A DNA stretch of 64,000 nucleotides from Kordia sp965283645 (GTDB lineage Bacteria > Bacteroidota > Bacteroidia > Flavobacteriales > Flavobacteriaceae): the NCBI RefSeq assembly GCF_965283645.1, contig NZ_CBDIPG010000001.1:5456001-5520000 (forward strand). The letters are read 5' to 3'. Shown here one piece after another: positions 46,239-54,481 of this stretch. The position numbers were made by a program, and so were the translations under genes. A model generated the notes under the pieces. That model ran no database searches and had not been told where the DNA came from. It saw nothing but the letters and a program-made list of their open reading frames with translations. The first letter of the stretch is position 1; each line of letters begins with the position of its first letter.

Positions 46239-47318
46239 ATGAAAATATTAGATTGGTATATAATTAAAAAATATCTATCAACATTCTCTGTAATGTTGTT
46301 GCTTTTTGTTCCTATCGGAATCATGGTTGATATTTCTGAAAACATTGACAAAATGTTAGCTTCAGAAGCTCCTGGTGGCGCTATTGTAGTGTATTACATA
46401 AACTTTGTCATATACTTTGCCAATCTGTTATTTCCAATATTCTTATTCCTTTCGGTAATTTGGTTTACATCAAAAATGGCAAATGATACGGAAATTATTG
46501 CCATCTTAAGTTCAGGTGTTTCATACTTACGTTTCTTGCGCCCATTCTTAATAGCGGCTTCCGTAGTAGCGGTCACTGCCTTTGTGATGGGAATGTTTAT
46601 TGTTCCAAATGCAAGTAGAGGTTTTAATGAATTTCGATTTGAATACATAAAAAAGAATCGTAAAAAAGTACGAGACAATGCGTATATATACAAACAAGTA
46701 TCTGACAACGACTTTGTATATTTGAAAGGATTTAATTTTGATCAAAAACGTGGCGACAATTTTACCTTAGAACATTTTGAAGACAATGTGTTGGAATACA
46801 AAATACAAGCACGTTCAATAAAATACAACGTAGAAGATAGCACATATACATTAAGAGGTTTCAAAAAACGTTTTATAGGTGCTATGAATGATAGTATATT
46901 AAGTCAAAGACGCGTTGACACCATCTTTCCTTTTGAAGTAGAAGATTTAACGCCGGTTACGTACATGGCTGAAACGTTAAACTATCAACAATTAGATAAA
47001 TTCATAAAAAAAGAACGTTTGGCAGGTTCGCCTAATGTGAGCAAGCATTTACTTGTAAAATACAAACGTTGGAGCTTACCAATAACAGCTTTCATTTTAA
47101 CCATTATTGCAGTAGCGGTATCATCTATGAAACGTAGAGGAGGAATGGGAATAAACTTAGCTTTTGGTATTTCCATAGCGTTCATCTACATATTTTTTGA
47201 CAAAATTTTTGGAACCATGGCTGAAAAATCAGGTTTTTCTCCAATGTTAGCCGTTTGGGTTCCTAATATTGTCTTTGGGGTTTTAGCGCTATATTTGTTA
47301 TACAATGCTAGGCGATAA
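46239..47318 (+). CDS. lptG: LptF/LptG-family permease
   Basis: A 359-residue protein of canonical length with the family start MKILDWYIIKKYLSTFSVML, three N-terminal helices, a periplasmic domain (about 125-270) and three C-terminal helices. It should pair with the longer protein at 635-2644 and LptB in the LPS exporter. Assigning F or G is tentative. It overlaps the next gene by 14 bp and follows tgt closely. Confidence 0.88.
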   Translation: MKILDWYIIKKYLSTFSVMLLLFVPIGIMVDISENIDKMLASEAPGGAIVVYYINFVIYFANLLFPIFLFLSVIWFTSKMANDTEIIAILSSGVSYLRFLRPFLIAASVVAVTAFVMGMFIVPNASRGFNEFRFEYIKKNRKKVRDNAYIYKQVSDNDFVYLKGFNFDQKRGDNFTLEHFEDNVLEYKIQARSIKYNVEDSTYTLRGFKKRFIGAMNDSILSQRRVDTIFPFEVEDLTPVTYMAETLNYQQLDKFIKKERLAGSPNVSKHLLVKYKRWSLPITAFILTIIAVAVSSMKRRGGMGINLAFGISIAFIYIFFDKIFGTMAEKSGFSPMLAVWVPNIVFGVLALYLLYNARR

Positions 47319-48216
47319 ACTTAAAAACTATTTACATCTACATCTATTAGTTTTCATTGCAGGATTTACAGCAATTCTGGGAAAACTAATCACAATAAAA
47401 GCAATTCCATTAGTCTGGTTTCGTATGATAATTGCTGGTGTCATCATGTTTGGGTTTATCAAAATTTCAAAAACTAAACTGAAAATTTCACTAAAAACCT
47501 TTTCAAAATTTGCCATTGCCGGAATTGTGGTGGCGTTGCATTGGATTACGTTTTTTGCCGCCATTGATGTTTCAAACATTTCTATTACGTTGGTTATGTT
47601 TTCTACAGGTGCATTCTTTGCATCATTTATAGAGCCAATTGTGTACAAACGTAAAATAATTTGGTATGAAATTATCTTTGGAATCATTGTTATAATTGGT
47701 GTTTCTATCATTATGAATAGTGAATTCAAATACATTAACGGAATCGTTTTGGGTGTTATTTCTGCATTTCTATCCTCATTATTTGCAGTCTTAAATGGTA
47801 AATTTTTAGAAAATCACAATGCTACAACTATTTCTTTCTACGAATTTATATGCGGTGTTGTATTTATATCAATCTACCTTATATTTGCAACTGACGGTTT
47901 TAGAAAAGAAGACTTTTTCCTATTAAGTACAAACGATTGGATATATATAAGTATTCTTGCTTCTATCTGTACGGCATATGCTTTTATTGCATCAACATAT
48001 ATTATGCACTATATTAGCCCGTACACAGTGGTACTAACCTATAATTTAGAAATAATATACGGAATTGTACTAGCACTATTATTATTTCCAATAGATGAAA
48101 AAATGACGCCAGGATTTTATTACGGAAGCTTGCTTGTAGTAGCAACTGTGTTGGCAAATGGAGTCATAAAAAACAAAAGGAAAAGAAAATCCGATGTTGG
48201 CATTGACGTTTCCTAA
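47305..48216 (+). CDS. EamA/DMT-family transporter
   Basis: A 303-residue protein with ten predicted membrane helices in two repeats, as in the drug/metabolite transporter family. First repeat includes VWFRMIIAGVIMFGF, second FYEFICGVVFISIYLI. Substrate not predictable. Its start overlaps the end of lptG. Confidence 0.85.
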   Translation: MLGDKLKNYLHLHLLVFIAGFTAILGKLITIKAIPLVWFRMIIAGVIMFGFIKISKTKLKISLKTFSKFAIAGIVVALHWITFFAAIDVSNISITLVMFSTGAFFASFIEPIVYKRKIIWYEIIFGIIVIIGVSIIMNSEFKYINGIVLGVISAFLSSLFAVLNGKFLENHNATTISFYEFICGVVFISIYLIFATDGFRKEDFFLLSTNDWIYISILASICTAYAFIASTYIMHYISPYTVVLTYNLEIIYGIVLALLLFPIDEKMTPGFYYGSLLVVATVLANGVIKNKRKRKSDVGIDVS

Positions 48217-48234
48217 ATTAAAGTTTTATATTTG
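48203..48234 (+). promoter_or_regulatory. Promoter of accA
   Basis: TTG at 48203-48205, 21 bp, TATATTTG at 48227-48234; start codon 34 bp further. Fits the Bacteroidetes consensus. Confidence 0.7.
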
Positions 48235-48267
48235 TAAACTGAAACAACTAAACATACCCTCAAAAGC

Positions 48268-49221
48268 ATGGAATATTTAGATTTTGAGCTACCTATAAAA
48301 GAATTAGAAGAGCAACTGACAAAGTGTGTCGCTATTGGACACGAAAGTGATATTGATGTCACGGAAACATGTCAGCAAATCGAGAAAAAATTAGCAATTG
48401 CCAAAAAAGATATTTATAAAAATCTAACAGCTTGGCAACGTGTGCAACTATCACGACATCCAAACAGACCTTATACGCTAGATTATATCAAAGCTTTATG
48501 TGGAGATTCATTTTTAGAATTGCACGGCGATCGAAATGTACAAGATGACAAAGCTATGATTGGTGGACTTGGTAAAATTGGAGATCAATCATACATGTTT
48601 ATTGGTCAACAAAAAGGATACAACACCAAAACGCGTCAATACAGAAACTTCGGAATGGCAAATCCTGAAGGATATCGTAAAGCATTGCGCTTAATGAAAT
48701 CCGCAGAAAAATTTGGAATTCCTGTAGTAACACTAATTGATACGCCAGGCGCATATCCAGGATTAGAAGCTGAAGAGCGTGGGCAAGGAGAAGCAATTGC
48801 ACGTAACATTCTTGAAATGACGCGCTTAAAAGTGCCCATCATTACAGTAATTATTGGTGAAGGAGCTTCTGGTGGAGCATTAGGAATAGGTGTTGGAGAC
48901 AGTGTATTAATGTTAGAAAACTCATGGTATTCTGTAATATCTCCAGAAAACTGTTCGTCAATTTTATGGCGTAGTTGGGAACACAAAGAAAAAGCCGCTG
49001 ATGCGTTAAAACTAACAGCAACAGATGCAATGAAAATTAAAGTAATTGATGCTATCATCAAAGAACCACTTGGTGGAGCGCATACTGATAGAGAAGGAAC
49101 TTTTATTGCTGTCAGAGATGCCATTGTTGCAAATTATGACAAACTAAAAAACTTATCACAAGTAGATTTGGTAAGTTCTCGCATGGATAAATATTCAAAA
49201 ATGGGAGAATTTAAAGGATAA
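48268..49221 (+). CDS. accA: Acetyl-CoA carboxylase carboxyltransferase, alpha subunit
   Basis: A 317-residue subunit that with AccD moves the carboxyl group from biotin to acetyl-CoA. GFGMANPEGYRKALRLMK-type acyl-CoA pocket, LIDTPGAYPGLEAEERGQGE and GEGASGGALGIGVGD are typical. accD is not in the window. A terminator follows. Confidence 0.96.
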   Translation: MEYLDFELPIKELEEQLTKCVAIGHESDIDVTETCQQIEKKLAIAKKDIYKNLTAWQRVQLSRHPNRPYTLDYIKALCGDSFLELHGDRNVQDDKAMIGGLGKIGDQSYMFIGQQKGYNTKTRQYRNFGMANPEGYRKALRLMKSAEKFGIPVVTLIDTPGAYPGLEAEERGQGEAIARNILEMTRLKVPIITVIIGEGASGGALGIGVGDSVLMLENSWYSVISPENCSSILWRSWEHKEKAADALKLTATDAMKIKVIDAIIKEPLGGAHTDREGTFIAVRDAIVANYDKLKNLSQVDLVSSRMDKYSKMGEFKG

Positions 49222-49246
49222 ACCTATACTACAGAAGGAAATACGG

Positions 49247-49277
49247 AAATCCGAAGTTAACGCTTCGGATTTTTTTT
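49247..49277 (+). terminator. Terminator after accA
   Basis: Stem AAATCCGAAG/CTTCGGATTT, loop TTAACG, followed by T run. Confidence 0.88.
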
Positions 49278-49319
49278 CCGCTTATCAACAAAAAATCGTA
49301 ACTTATTAACAATCGTACG

Positions 49320-49338
49320 TTAACGTTTCAAACGTTAA
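49320..49338. promoter_or_regulatory. 19 bp palindrome upstream of dnaB
   Basis: TTAACGTTT-C-AAACGTTAA, a perfect inverted repeat 42 bp before the dnaB ATG, with an overlapping ACGTTAACGT just upstream. It lies where a -33 region would be, so it could be an operator. Confidence 0.5.
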
Positions 49339-49379
49339 TTTAACTCGCATACGTAAAAGTAATACCTACTTTCGCAGTC

Positions 49380-50930
49380 ATGGAAAATGTAAACCCTAAC
49401 CAAAAATATAAAACTGATAAAAGCAATTTAATAAGTCTTGAGAAAGGAAAATTGCCTCCACAAGCCATCGATTTAGAAGAAGTTGTACTTGGTGCAATGA
49501 TGATAGATAAAAAAGGTGTGGATGAAGTAATTGATATCCTAAGTCCAGATGCTTTCTATAAAGAAGCGAATAAATTTGTTTTTGAAGCAATTTTTCAATT
49601 ATTCGAAAATTCGGAACCAATTGACTTATTAACAGTTTCCTCTCAATTACGTAAAAACACTAAGCTCGATGTTGTTGGTGGCGATTTCTATTTAATATCA
49701 CTTACGCAAAAAGTATCATCGTCTGCACATATTGAATTTCATGCACGTATCATTTTACAGAAATTCATTCAGCGTAGTTTGATAAAAATTTCCAACGAAA
49801 TTATTGAAGATGCATATGATGAAACAACAGATGTATTTAGCTTATTAGACAAAGCAGAATCACGTTTGTATGAAGTAACGCAGGGAAACATTAAAAAATC
49901 TTCAGAAACTGCGCAGAGTTTGGTAATTCAAGCAAAGAAAAAAATTGAAGAAATTTCTAATAAAGAAGGGTTAAGTGGTATTCCAACAGGATTTACCCAA
50001 TTAGACAAACTAACTTCAGGATGGCAACCAAGTGATTTAATTATTGTTGCGGCACGTCCTGGTATGGGAAAAACGGCCTTAACCTTATCAATGGCACGAA
50101 ACATTGCTGTTGATCAAAATATTCCAGTAGCGTTTTTCTCGTTAGAGATGGCTTCTGTACAATTAATCACACGTTTAATATCATCAGAAACAGGTTTATC
50201 ATCAGAAAAACTTCGAACTGGAAAACTAGCCAAACATGAATGGGAGCAACTAAACGTGAAAGTAAAAGGGCTAGAAAAAGCACCATTATTTATTGATGAT
50301 ACACCGTCACTTTCTATTTTCGATTTACGAGCTAAAGCACGTCGTTTGGCGTCGCAACACGGAATAAAAATGATTATGATTGATTACTTGCAGTTAATGA
50401 CGGCAGGTGGAAGTCAAAAAGGAGGAAACCGTGAACAGGAAATATCTACCATTTCGCGTAACTTAAAAGCATTGGCAAAAGAATTAAACGTACCTGTAAT
50501 TGCCTTATCACAATTATCTCGTGCGGTAGAAACACGTGGAGGAAGCAAACGACCGTTATTATCCGATTTACGTGAATCTGGAGCAATTGAGCAAGATGCG
50601 GATATTGTATCATTTATTTACCGTCCAGAATACTATAAAATTGAAGAATGGGATGATGAAGAACGTTCACCAACTGATGGGCAAGCAGAATTTATTGTCG
50701 CAAAACACAGAAATGGTGGTTTGGATAACATTCGATTAAAATTTATTGGACATTTAGGTAAGTTTGACAACTTAGAAACGTTTGATTCGCCATTTGAATT
50801 TCATTCAAAAATGAACGATGCCGCTAATGACGACACCTTTAAAACAGGAAATTTACCAAGTGCAGATGAAGCGTTTGGAAGTTCTATGAATGACGATTTC
50901 AATCCAGATGATAACGAAGTTCCATTTTAA
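49380..50930 (+). CDS. dnaB: Replicative DNA helicase DnaB
   Basis: A 516-residue hexameric helicase. N-terminal DnaG-interacting domain (about 25-130), linker, RecA-like motor with Walker A AARPGMGKTALTLS, Walker B MIMIDYLQLM and arginine-finger region EQDADIVSFIYRPEYY. No intein. The acidic C-terminal tail (about 480-516) ends DDNEVPF, similar to SSB-type tails that bind partner proteins. Confidence 0.97.
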   Translation: MENVNPNQKYKTDKSNLISLEKGKLPPQAIDLEEVVLGAMMIDKKGVDEVIDILSPDAFYKEANKFVFEAIFQLFENSEPIDLLTVSSQLRKNTKLDVVGGDFYLISLTQKVSSSAHIEFHARIILQKFIQRSLIKISNEIIEDAYDETTDVFSLLDKAESRLYEVTQGNIKKSSETAQSLVIQAKKKIEEISNKEGLSGIPTGFTQLDKLTSGWQPSDLIIVAARPGMGKTALTLSMARNIAVDQNIPVAFFSLEMASVQLITRLISSETGLSSEKLRTGKLAKHEWEQLNVKVKGLEKAPLFIDDTPSLSIFDLRAKARRLASQHGIKMIMIDYLQLMTAGGSQKGGNREQEISTISRNLKALAKELNVPVIALSQLSRAVETRGGSKRPLLSDLRESGAIEQDADIVSFIYRPEYYKIEEWDDEERSPTDGQAEFIVAKHRNGGLDNIRLKFIGHLGKFDNLETFDSPFEFHSKMNDAANDDTFKTGNLPSADEAFGSSMNDDFNPDDNEVPF

Positions 50931-51062
50931 TATGTAAAACATAATAAATACGATCAAGTCTTTATTCTTTCAGCGTAAGCGGTCTAACATCTTTTATTTG
51001 TTATAGAAACCATAAAATTTTTCACATAGGTGTAATTTTTGCGTATCTTTCCCTTGTATAAA

Positions 51063-52340
51063 ATGACAATGCAATTGAAAGTAAAAAATCGTATCATACT
51101 CGTTGTACTTTTACTGTTTTCAGTAAGTAGCTACGCATCATACATTCTTATTCCAATGGATGTAGATTCTCAAAAAGATCATCTAAAAGCATATGGAATT
51201 ACCTATTGGTCGCTTGAAAAAAAGATCAAAGTAAAATGGTTGCTCAACTATCGTGGCGGATCATTTTTATTGCCAGCAATTGACGCTGTTGAGAAAGAAT
51301 GTAAAATTAGAGGTGTTTCGTATGAAATACTTTCAGATTCTAAAACGGCCGCAATGTTAGCGGAAATAGCAAGTCCAAGTAAAAATCAAGAAGCGGTTAT
51401 TTTGGAAAAAGCGCCAAAAGTTGCAGTATATTCTCCGAAAGGAAATGTTCCTTGGGACGATGCAGTAACAATGGTGTTAACGTATGCCGAAATTCCGTAT
51501 GAAGTTGTATATGATGAAGAAGTGTTGGCAGATGGCTTGGTTCAATATGATTGGTTGCACTTGCATCATGAAGATTTTACAGGGCAATATGGTAAATTTT
51601 ATGGAATGTATCGTTCGGCTCCTTGGTATATTCGTGAAAAGAAAGCGGCTGAAGAACTCGCCAAAAAACTTGGATATGACAAAGTATCAGAAGAAAAACG
51701 TGATGTTGCATTAAAAATTCGAGATTATGTAATTGGTGGCGGATTTATGTTTGCCATGTGTAGCGCAACGGATAGTTTTGACATTGCGCTTGCCGCAGAA
51801 GGTGTAGACATTTGTGAGCCAATGTTTGATGGAGATGTGTCGGATAGAAATTATCAAAACAAAATTGATTTCAGTAAAACATTCGCATTTACAGACTTTG
51901 AATTAGAAAGAAGTTCAACAAAATATGAATTTTCATCTATTGATATGACTGCTAAACGCCGAATTGCTAAAGATGCAGATTACTTCACGCTTATGGATTT
52001 TTCGGCAAAATGGGATCCAATTCCAACCATGTTATGTCAAAATCATACTGCTTTGGTAAAAGGTTTCATGGGACAAACGACAAGTTTTGATCGCTCTCAG
52101 ATAAAACCATCAGTATTAATTTTAGGTGAAAACAGAACAAATGGTGAAGGCAGATACATTCACGGAATCAAAGGAAAAGGTTTCTTTACATTTTATGGCG
52201 GACACGATCCTGAAGATTATCAGCATAGAGTAGGAGATCCAAAAACGGAATTAGAACTGCATCCAAATTCTCCAGGCTATCGATTGATCTTAAACAACAT
52301 TCTCTTTCCTGCGGCAAAAAAGAAGAAGCAGAAGACTTGA
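51063..52340 (+). CDS. Secreted protein annotated in relatives as asparagine synthetase B; function uncertain
   Basis: Start at 51063 (MTMQLKVKNRIILVVLLLFS) gives a 425-residue protein with a signal peptide. In flavobacteria it often carries the name asparagine synthetase B, yet I see no Asn synthase ATP-binding motif or glutaminase Cys at the N-terminus. The sequence reads more like a class I glutamine-amidotransferase-like or ThuA-like fold: KVAVYSPKGNVPWDDAV, LHLHHEDFTGQ and GFMFAMCSATDSFDIAL with a Cys in a nucleophile-elbow-like position, and GKGFFTFYGGHDPEDY. I would call it unknown. Confidence 0.7.
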   Translation: MTMQLKVKNRIILVVLLLFSVSSYASYILIPMDVDSQKDHLKAYGITYWSLEKKIKVKWLLNYRGGSFLLPAIDAVEKECKIRGVSYEILSDSKTAAMLAEIASPSKNQEAVILEKAPKVAVYSPKGNVPWDDAVTMVLTYAEIPYEVVYDEEVLADGLVQYDWLHLHHEDFTGQYGKFYGMYRSAPWYIREKKAAEELAKKLGYDKVSEEKRDVALKIRDYVIGGGFMFAMCSATDSFDIALAAEGVDICEPMFDGDVSDRNYQNKIDFSKTFAFTDFELERSSTKYEFSSIDMTAKRRIAKDADYFTLMDFSAKWDPIPTMLCQNHTALVKGFMGQTTSFDRSQIKPSVLILGENRTNGEGRYIHGIKGKGFFTFYGGHDPEDYQHRVGDPKTELELHPNSPGYRLILNNILFPAAKKKKQKT

Positions 52341-52438
52341 TTTTTTTTGGTTTATAAAATACGTTTTCTCCTTTCTGAAATTTCACAAATCTTCACATTG
52401 AGTGAATTCTCGTCAAATTAATAACTTAAATATTTTTT

Positions 52439-52533
52439 GTGTACACAAATTAGTCAATTTAAGGAAGCATCTTTAGCATGTGTCAGTTGTAATAAGTAGC
52501 TTTAGTTCATTATTAATTTAAAAACACGTAACT
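52439..52533 (+). promoter_or_regulatory. Upstream region shared by two peptide genes, copy 1
   Basis: It matches 52708-52801: AGTCAATTTA followed by GG(A/T)AGC(A/T)TCT and, nearer the start, TTCATTATTAATT. Both copies end just before the ATG of a small peptide gene. Confidence 0.55.
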
Positions 52534-52629
52534 ATGTTAGAAAAATTTAAACAGTTTGCCATCTCAACATCAAGCTCTATTATGGGCGGCTTTACAGCTA
52601 CGGATGATTTGTGGAAATGGCGAAAATAA
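52534..52629 (+). CDS. Very small peptide with GG motif (31 aa)
   Basis: MLEKFKQFAISTSSSIMGGF, then TATDDLWKWRK. No Cys. The M-G-G could be a cleavage site, with an aromatic, charged 12-residue tail as product. Its upstream region resembles that of the next peptide gene, which supports expression. It is followed by a hairpin ACGAACTTCGGTTCGT with T run at about 52663-52685. Function unknown. Confidence 0.5.
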   Translation: MLEKFKQFAISTSSSIMGGFTATDDLWKWRK

Positions 52630-52661
52630 TTACGTATAAGTAATTATAAAACAGCACCTTA

Positions 52662-52686
52662 AACGAACTTCGGTTCGTTTTTTTTT
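52662..52686 (+). terminator. Terminator after the 31-residue peptide gene
   Basis: Stem AACGAAC/GTTCGTT with a TTCG loop followed by T run. Confidence 0.7.
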
Positions 52687-52707
52687 ATTTAAAATTCTAT
52701 GTATTTA

Positions 52708-52801
52708 GAGGTGCATAAATCAGTCAATTTAGGGTAGCTTCTGTTTTAATTCTCACAATTTATAGGTTGCTTTGTTTCATTATTAATTAAAATCAGATTA
52801 T
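52708..52801 (+). promoter_or_regulatory. Upstream region shared by two peptide genes, copy 2
   Basis: Second copy of the element at 52439-52533, directly before the ATG at 52802. Confidence 0.55.
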
Positions 52802-53035
52802 ATGAAAAAAAGCAAATTAAAGCATTTATCATTAAACAAAAAGGTCATATCAAAGCTTGATCTTTTAAACATGAAAGGAGGAGATATTGACAATTCATTC
52901 AATGAATGTATTCGAACACTTGATTTAAATGGTGTCAATATTTGTTTTGAAACGCTACAGAAAACCTGTGGAATAAGTATTGTGCGAACCTGCGTTACGC
53001 AAACAGTATTCCAAACATGTAGAGACTGCGTGTAG
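52802..53035 (+). CDS. Small precursor-like peptide, LNKK leader type (77 aa)
   Basis: Leader MKKSKLKHLSLNKKVISKLD, then LLNMKGG, then a 50-residue core with six Cys (SFNECIRTLDL, ICFETLQKTCG, RTCVTQTVFQTCRDCV). The leader belongs to the LNKKSIS group. It is plus-strand, unlike the other members, and follows a 31-residue peptide gene with a similar upstream region. Modification machinery is not in the window. Confidence 0.75.
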   Translation: MKKSKLKHLSLNKKVISKLDLLNMKGGDIDNSFNECIRTLDLNGVNICFETLQKTCGISIVRTCVTQTVFQTCRDCV

Positions 53036-53141
53036 TATTTCAATTCATTAGGAATATAATAGATGTAAAAATCCTGACTTATTTTTATTGTATTGCCTAA
53101 TAGCGGTTGAACAAATTAAAAAAAAATATTGATTGATGTAT

Positions 53142-53176
53142 AAAAAAAATCCAACTCATGTGAGTTGGATTTTTTA
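53142..53176. terminator. Bidirectional terminator
   Basis: Stem AAAATCCAACTCA/TGAGTTGGATTTT between the peptide gene and rplT, with A and T runs. Confidence 0.88.
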
Positions 53177-53206
53177 TAAGCGAAATATATATTATTATTT
53201 GACGAT

Positions 53207-53551
53207 TTACTTTACTTTATCAACAATTGCTTTAAAAGCTTCTGGATGATTCATAGCTAAATCAGCTAAAACCTTACGGTTTAATTCGATGTCATTAGCT
53301 TTAACTTTCCCCATAAACTTAGAATAAGACAATCCATTTAGTCTAGCTCCCGCATTAATACGAGTTATCCATAATGCACGGAATGTTCTTTTCTTGTTTC
53401 TACGGTCTCTGTATGAGTAACTCATAGCTTTGTCAACCGCATTCTTTGCAACTGTCCAAACGTTTTTACGTCTTCCAAAGTAACCTTTGGCTTGTTTTAA
53501 TACCTTTTTTCTTCGGGCTCTACGAGCAACCGCGTTTACTGATCTTGGCAT
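53207..53551 (-). CDS. rplT: Ribosomal protein L20
   Basis: A 114-residue basic protein starting MPRSVNAVARRARRKKVLKQ. RNA-binding helices and the conserved FRALWITRINAG are present. Last gene of thrS-infC-rpmI-rplT. Confidence 0.98.
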   Translation of the reverse strand: MPRSVNAVARRARRKKVLKQAKGYFGRRKNVWTVAKNAVDKAMSYSYRDRRNKKRTFRALWITRINAGARLNGLSYSKFMGKVKANDIELNRKVLADLAMNHPEAFKAIVDKVK

Positions 53552-53675
53552 ACTTTTAAATGTGTTTTTGTAGTAGGCGACTCAATAATTTAGAATTTAT
53601 AATTCAGAATTTTGAATTCTTTTGTTAGAGCCTAACTCCAGGGTTTATAAATTTGTTTTTAACCGAAAGAACGGA

Positions 53676-53873
53676 TTACTTTAAACGTAATTGTTCTTTA
53701 ATACTATTAACATCACTATCATGCACTAAAGCACTGTGAGTTAACGCTAGCTTACGCTTCTTAGACTTCTTAGTTAAGATGTGACTTTTGAAAGCGTGCT
53801 TTCTTTTAATTTTACCAGTTCCAGTAAGCTTAAAACGCTTCTTTGCGCTGGATTTTGTTTTCATTTTAGGCAT
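53676..53873 (-). CDS. rpmI: Ribosomal protein L35
   Basis: A 65-residue protein with MPKMKTKSSAKKRFKLTGTG at the start and KRKHAFKSHILTKKSKKRKR-like basic core. Between infC and rplT. Confidence 0.97.
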   Translation of the reverse strand: MPKMKTKSSAKKRFKLTGTGKIKRKHAFKSHILTKKSKKRKLALTHSALVHDSDVNSIKEQLRLK

Positions 53874-53909
53874 AATTCCTAAGTTGTTTTAATACTTCGC
53901 TTATTATTT

Positions 53910-54464
53910 TTATTTCTTTTTTGGTGCGATGAACATAATCATTCGCTTTCCTTCTAATTTTGGCATTTGTTCCACTTTCCCTAGTTCTTCTAGTTCTTGT
54001 GCTAATCTTAACAGTAAGATTTGACCTTGATCTTTATAGATAATTGAACGCCCCTTGAAGAAAACATATGCCTTTAATTTTGATCCTTCTCGTAGGAACT
54101 TTTCAGCATGCTTCTTTTTGAACTCATAATCGTGATCATCAGTTTGCGGACCAAAACGAATCTCCTTAACAGTTACTTTCGTCGCCTTCGCTTTTAATGA
54201 TTTTTCACGTTTCTTCTGTTCGTAAAGGAATTTCTTGTAATCCATTACTTTACAAACAGGTGGATTAGCTTTAGGTGAAATTTCCACCAAATCTAATTCT
54301 TGTTCTTCTGCTATGGCAAGTGCTTTTCTTGTTGGGTAAACACCAATTTCTACATTGTCTCCTACAAGCCTAACTTCAGGAGCATTGATTTTTCTGTTAA
54401 TTCTGTGTGGATCTTCCTTGATTTCTCGTCTAGGAGCTCTACTTCTTTTTCTTCGTATTGCTAT
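53910..54464 (-). CDS. infC: Translation initiation factor IF-3, ATA start codon
   Basis: The first ATG in frame (54290) would remove the whole N-terminal domain. Reading upstream gives IAIRRKRSRAPRREIKEDPH, then RINRKINAPEVRLVGDNVEI, which is the normal IF-3 N-domain. An in-frame TAA lies 15 bp before the ATA at 54462-54464, and no ATG, GTG or TTG occurs between. So the start must be ATA (or the second ATA two codons later). IF-3 discriminates against such codons, giving autoregulation as for AUU in E. coli. 184 residues; starts 17 bp after thrS. Confidence 0.9.
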   Translation of the reverse strand: MAIRRKRSRAPRREIKEDPHRINRKINAPEVRLVGDNVEIGVYPTRKALAIAEEQELDLVEISPKANPPVCKVMDYKKFLYEQKKREKSLKAKATKVTVKEIRFGPQTDDHDYEFKKKHAEKFLREGSKLKAYVFFKGRSIIYKDQGQILLLRLAQELEELGKVEQMPKLEGKRMIMFIAPKKK

Positions 54465-54481
54465 GGTTCTAAAATTTTAAG

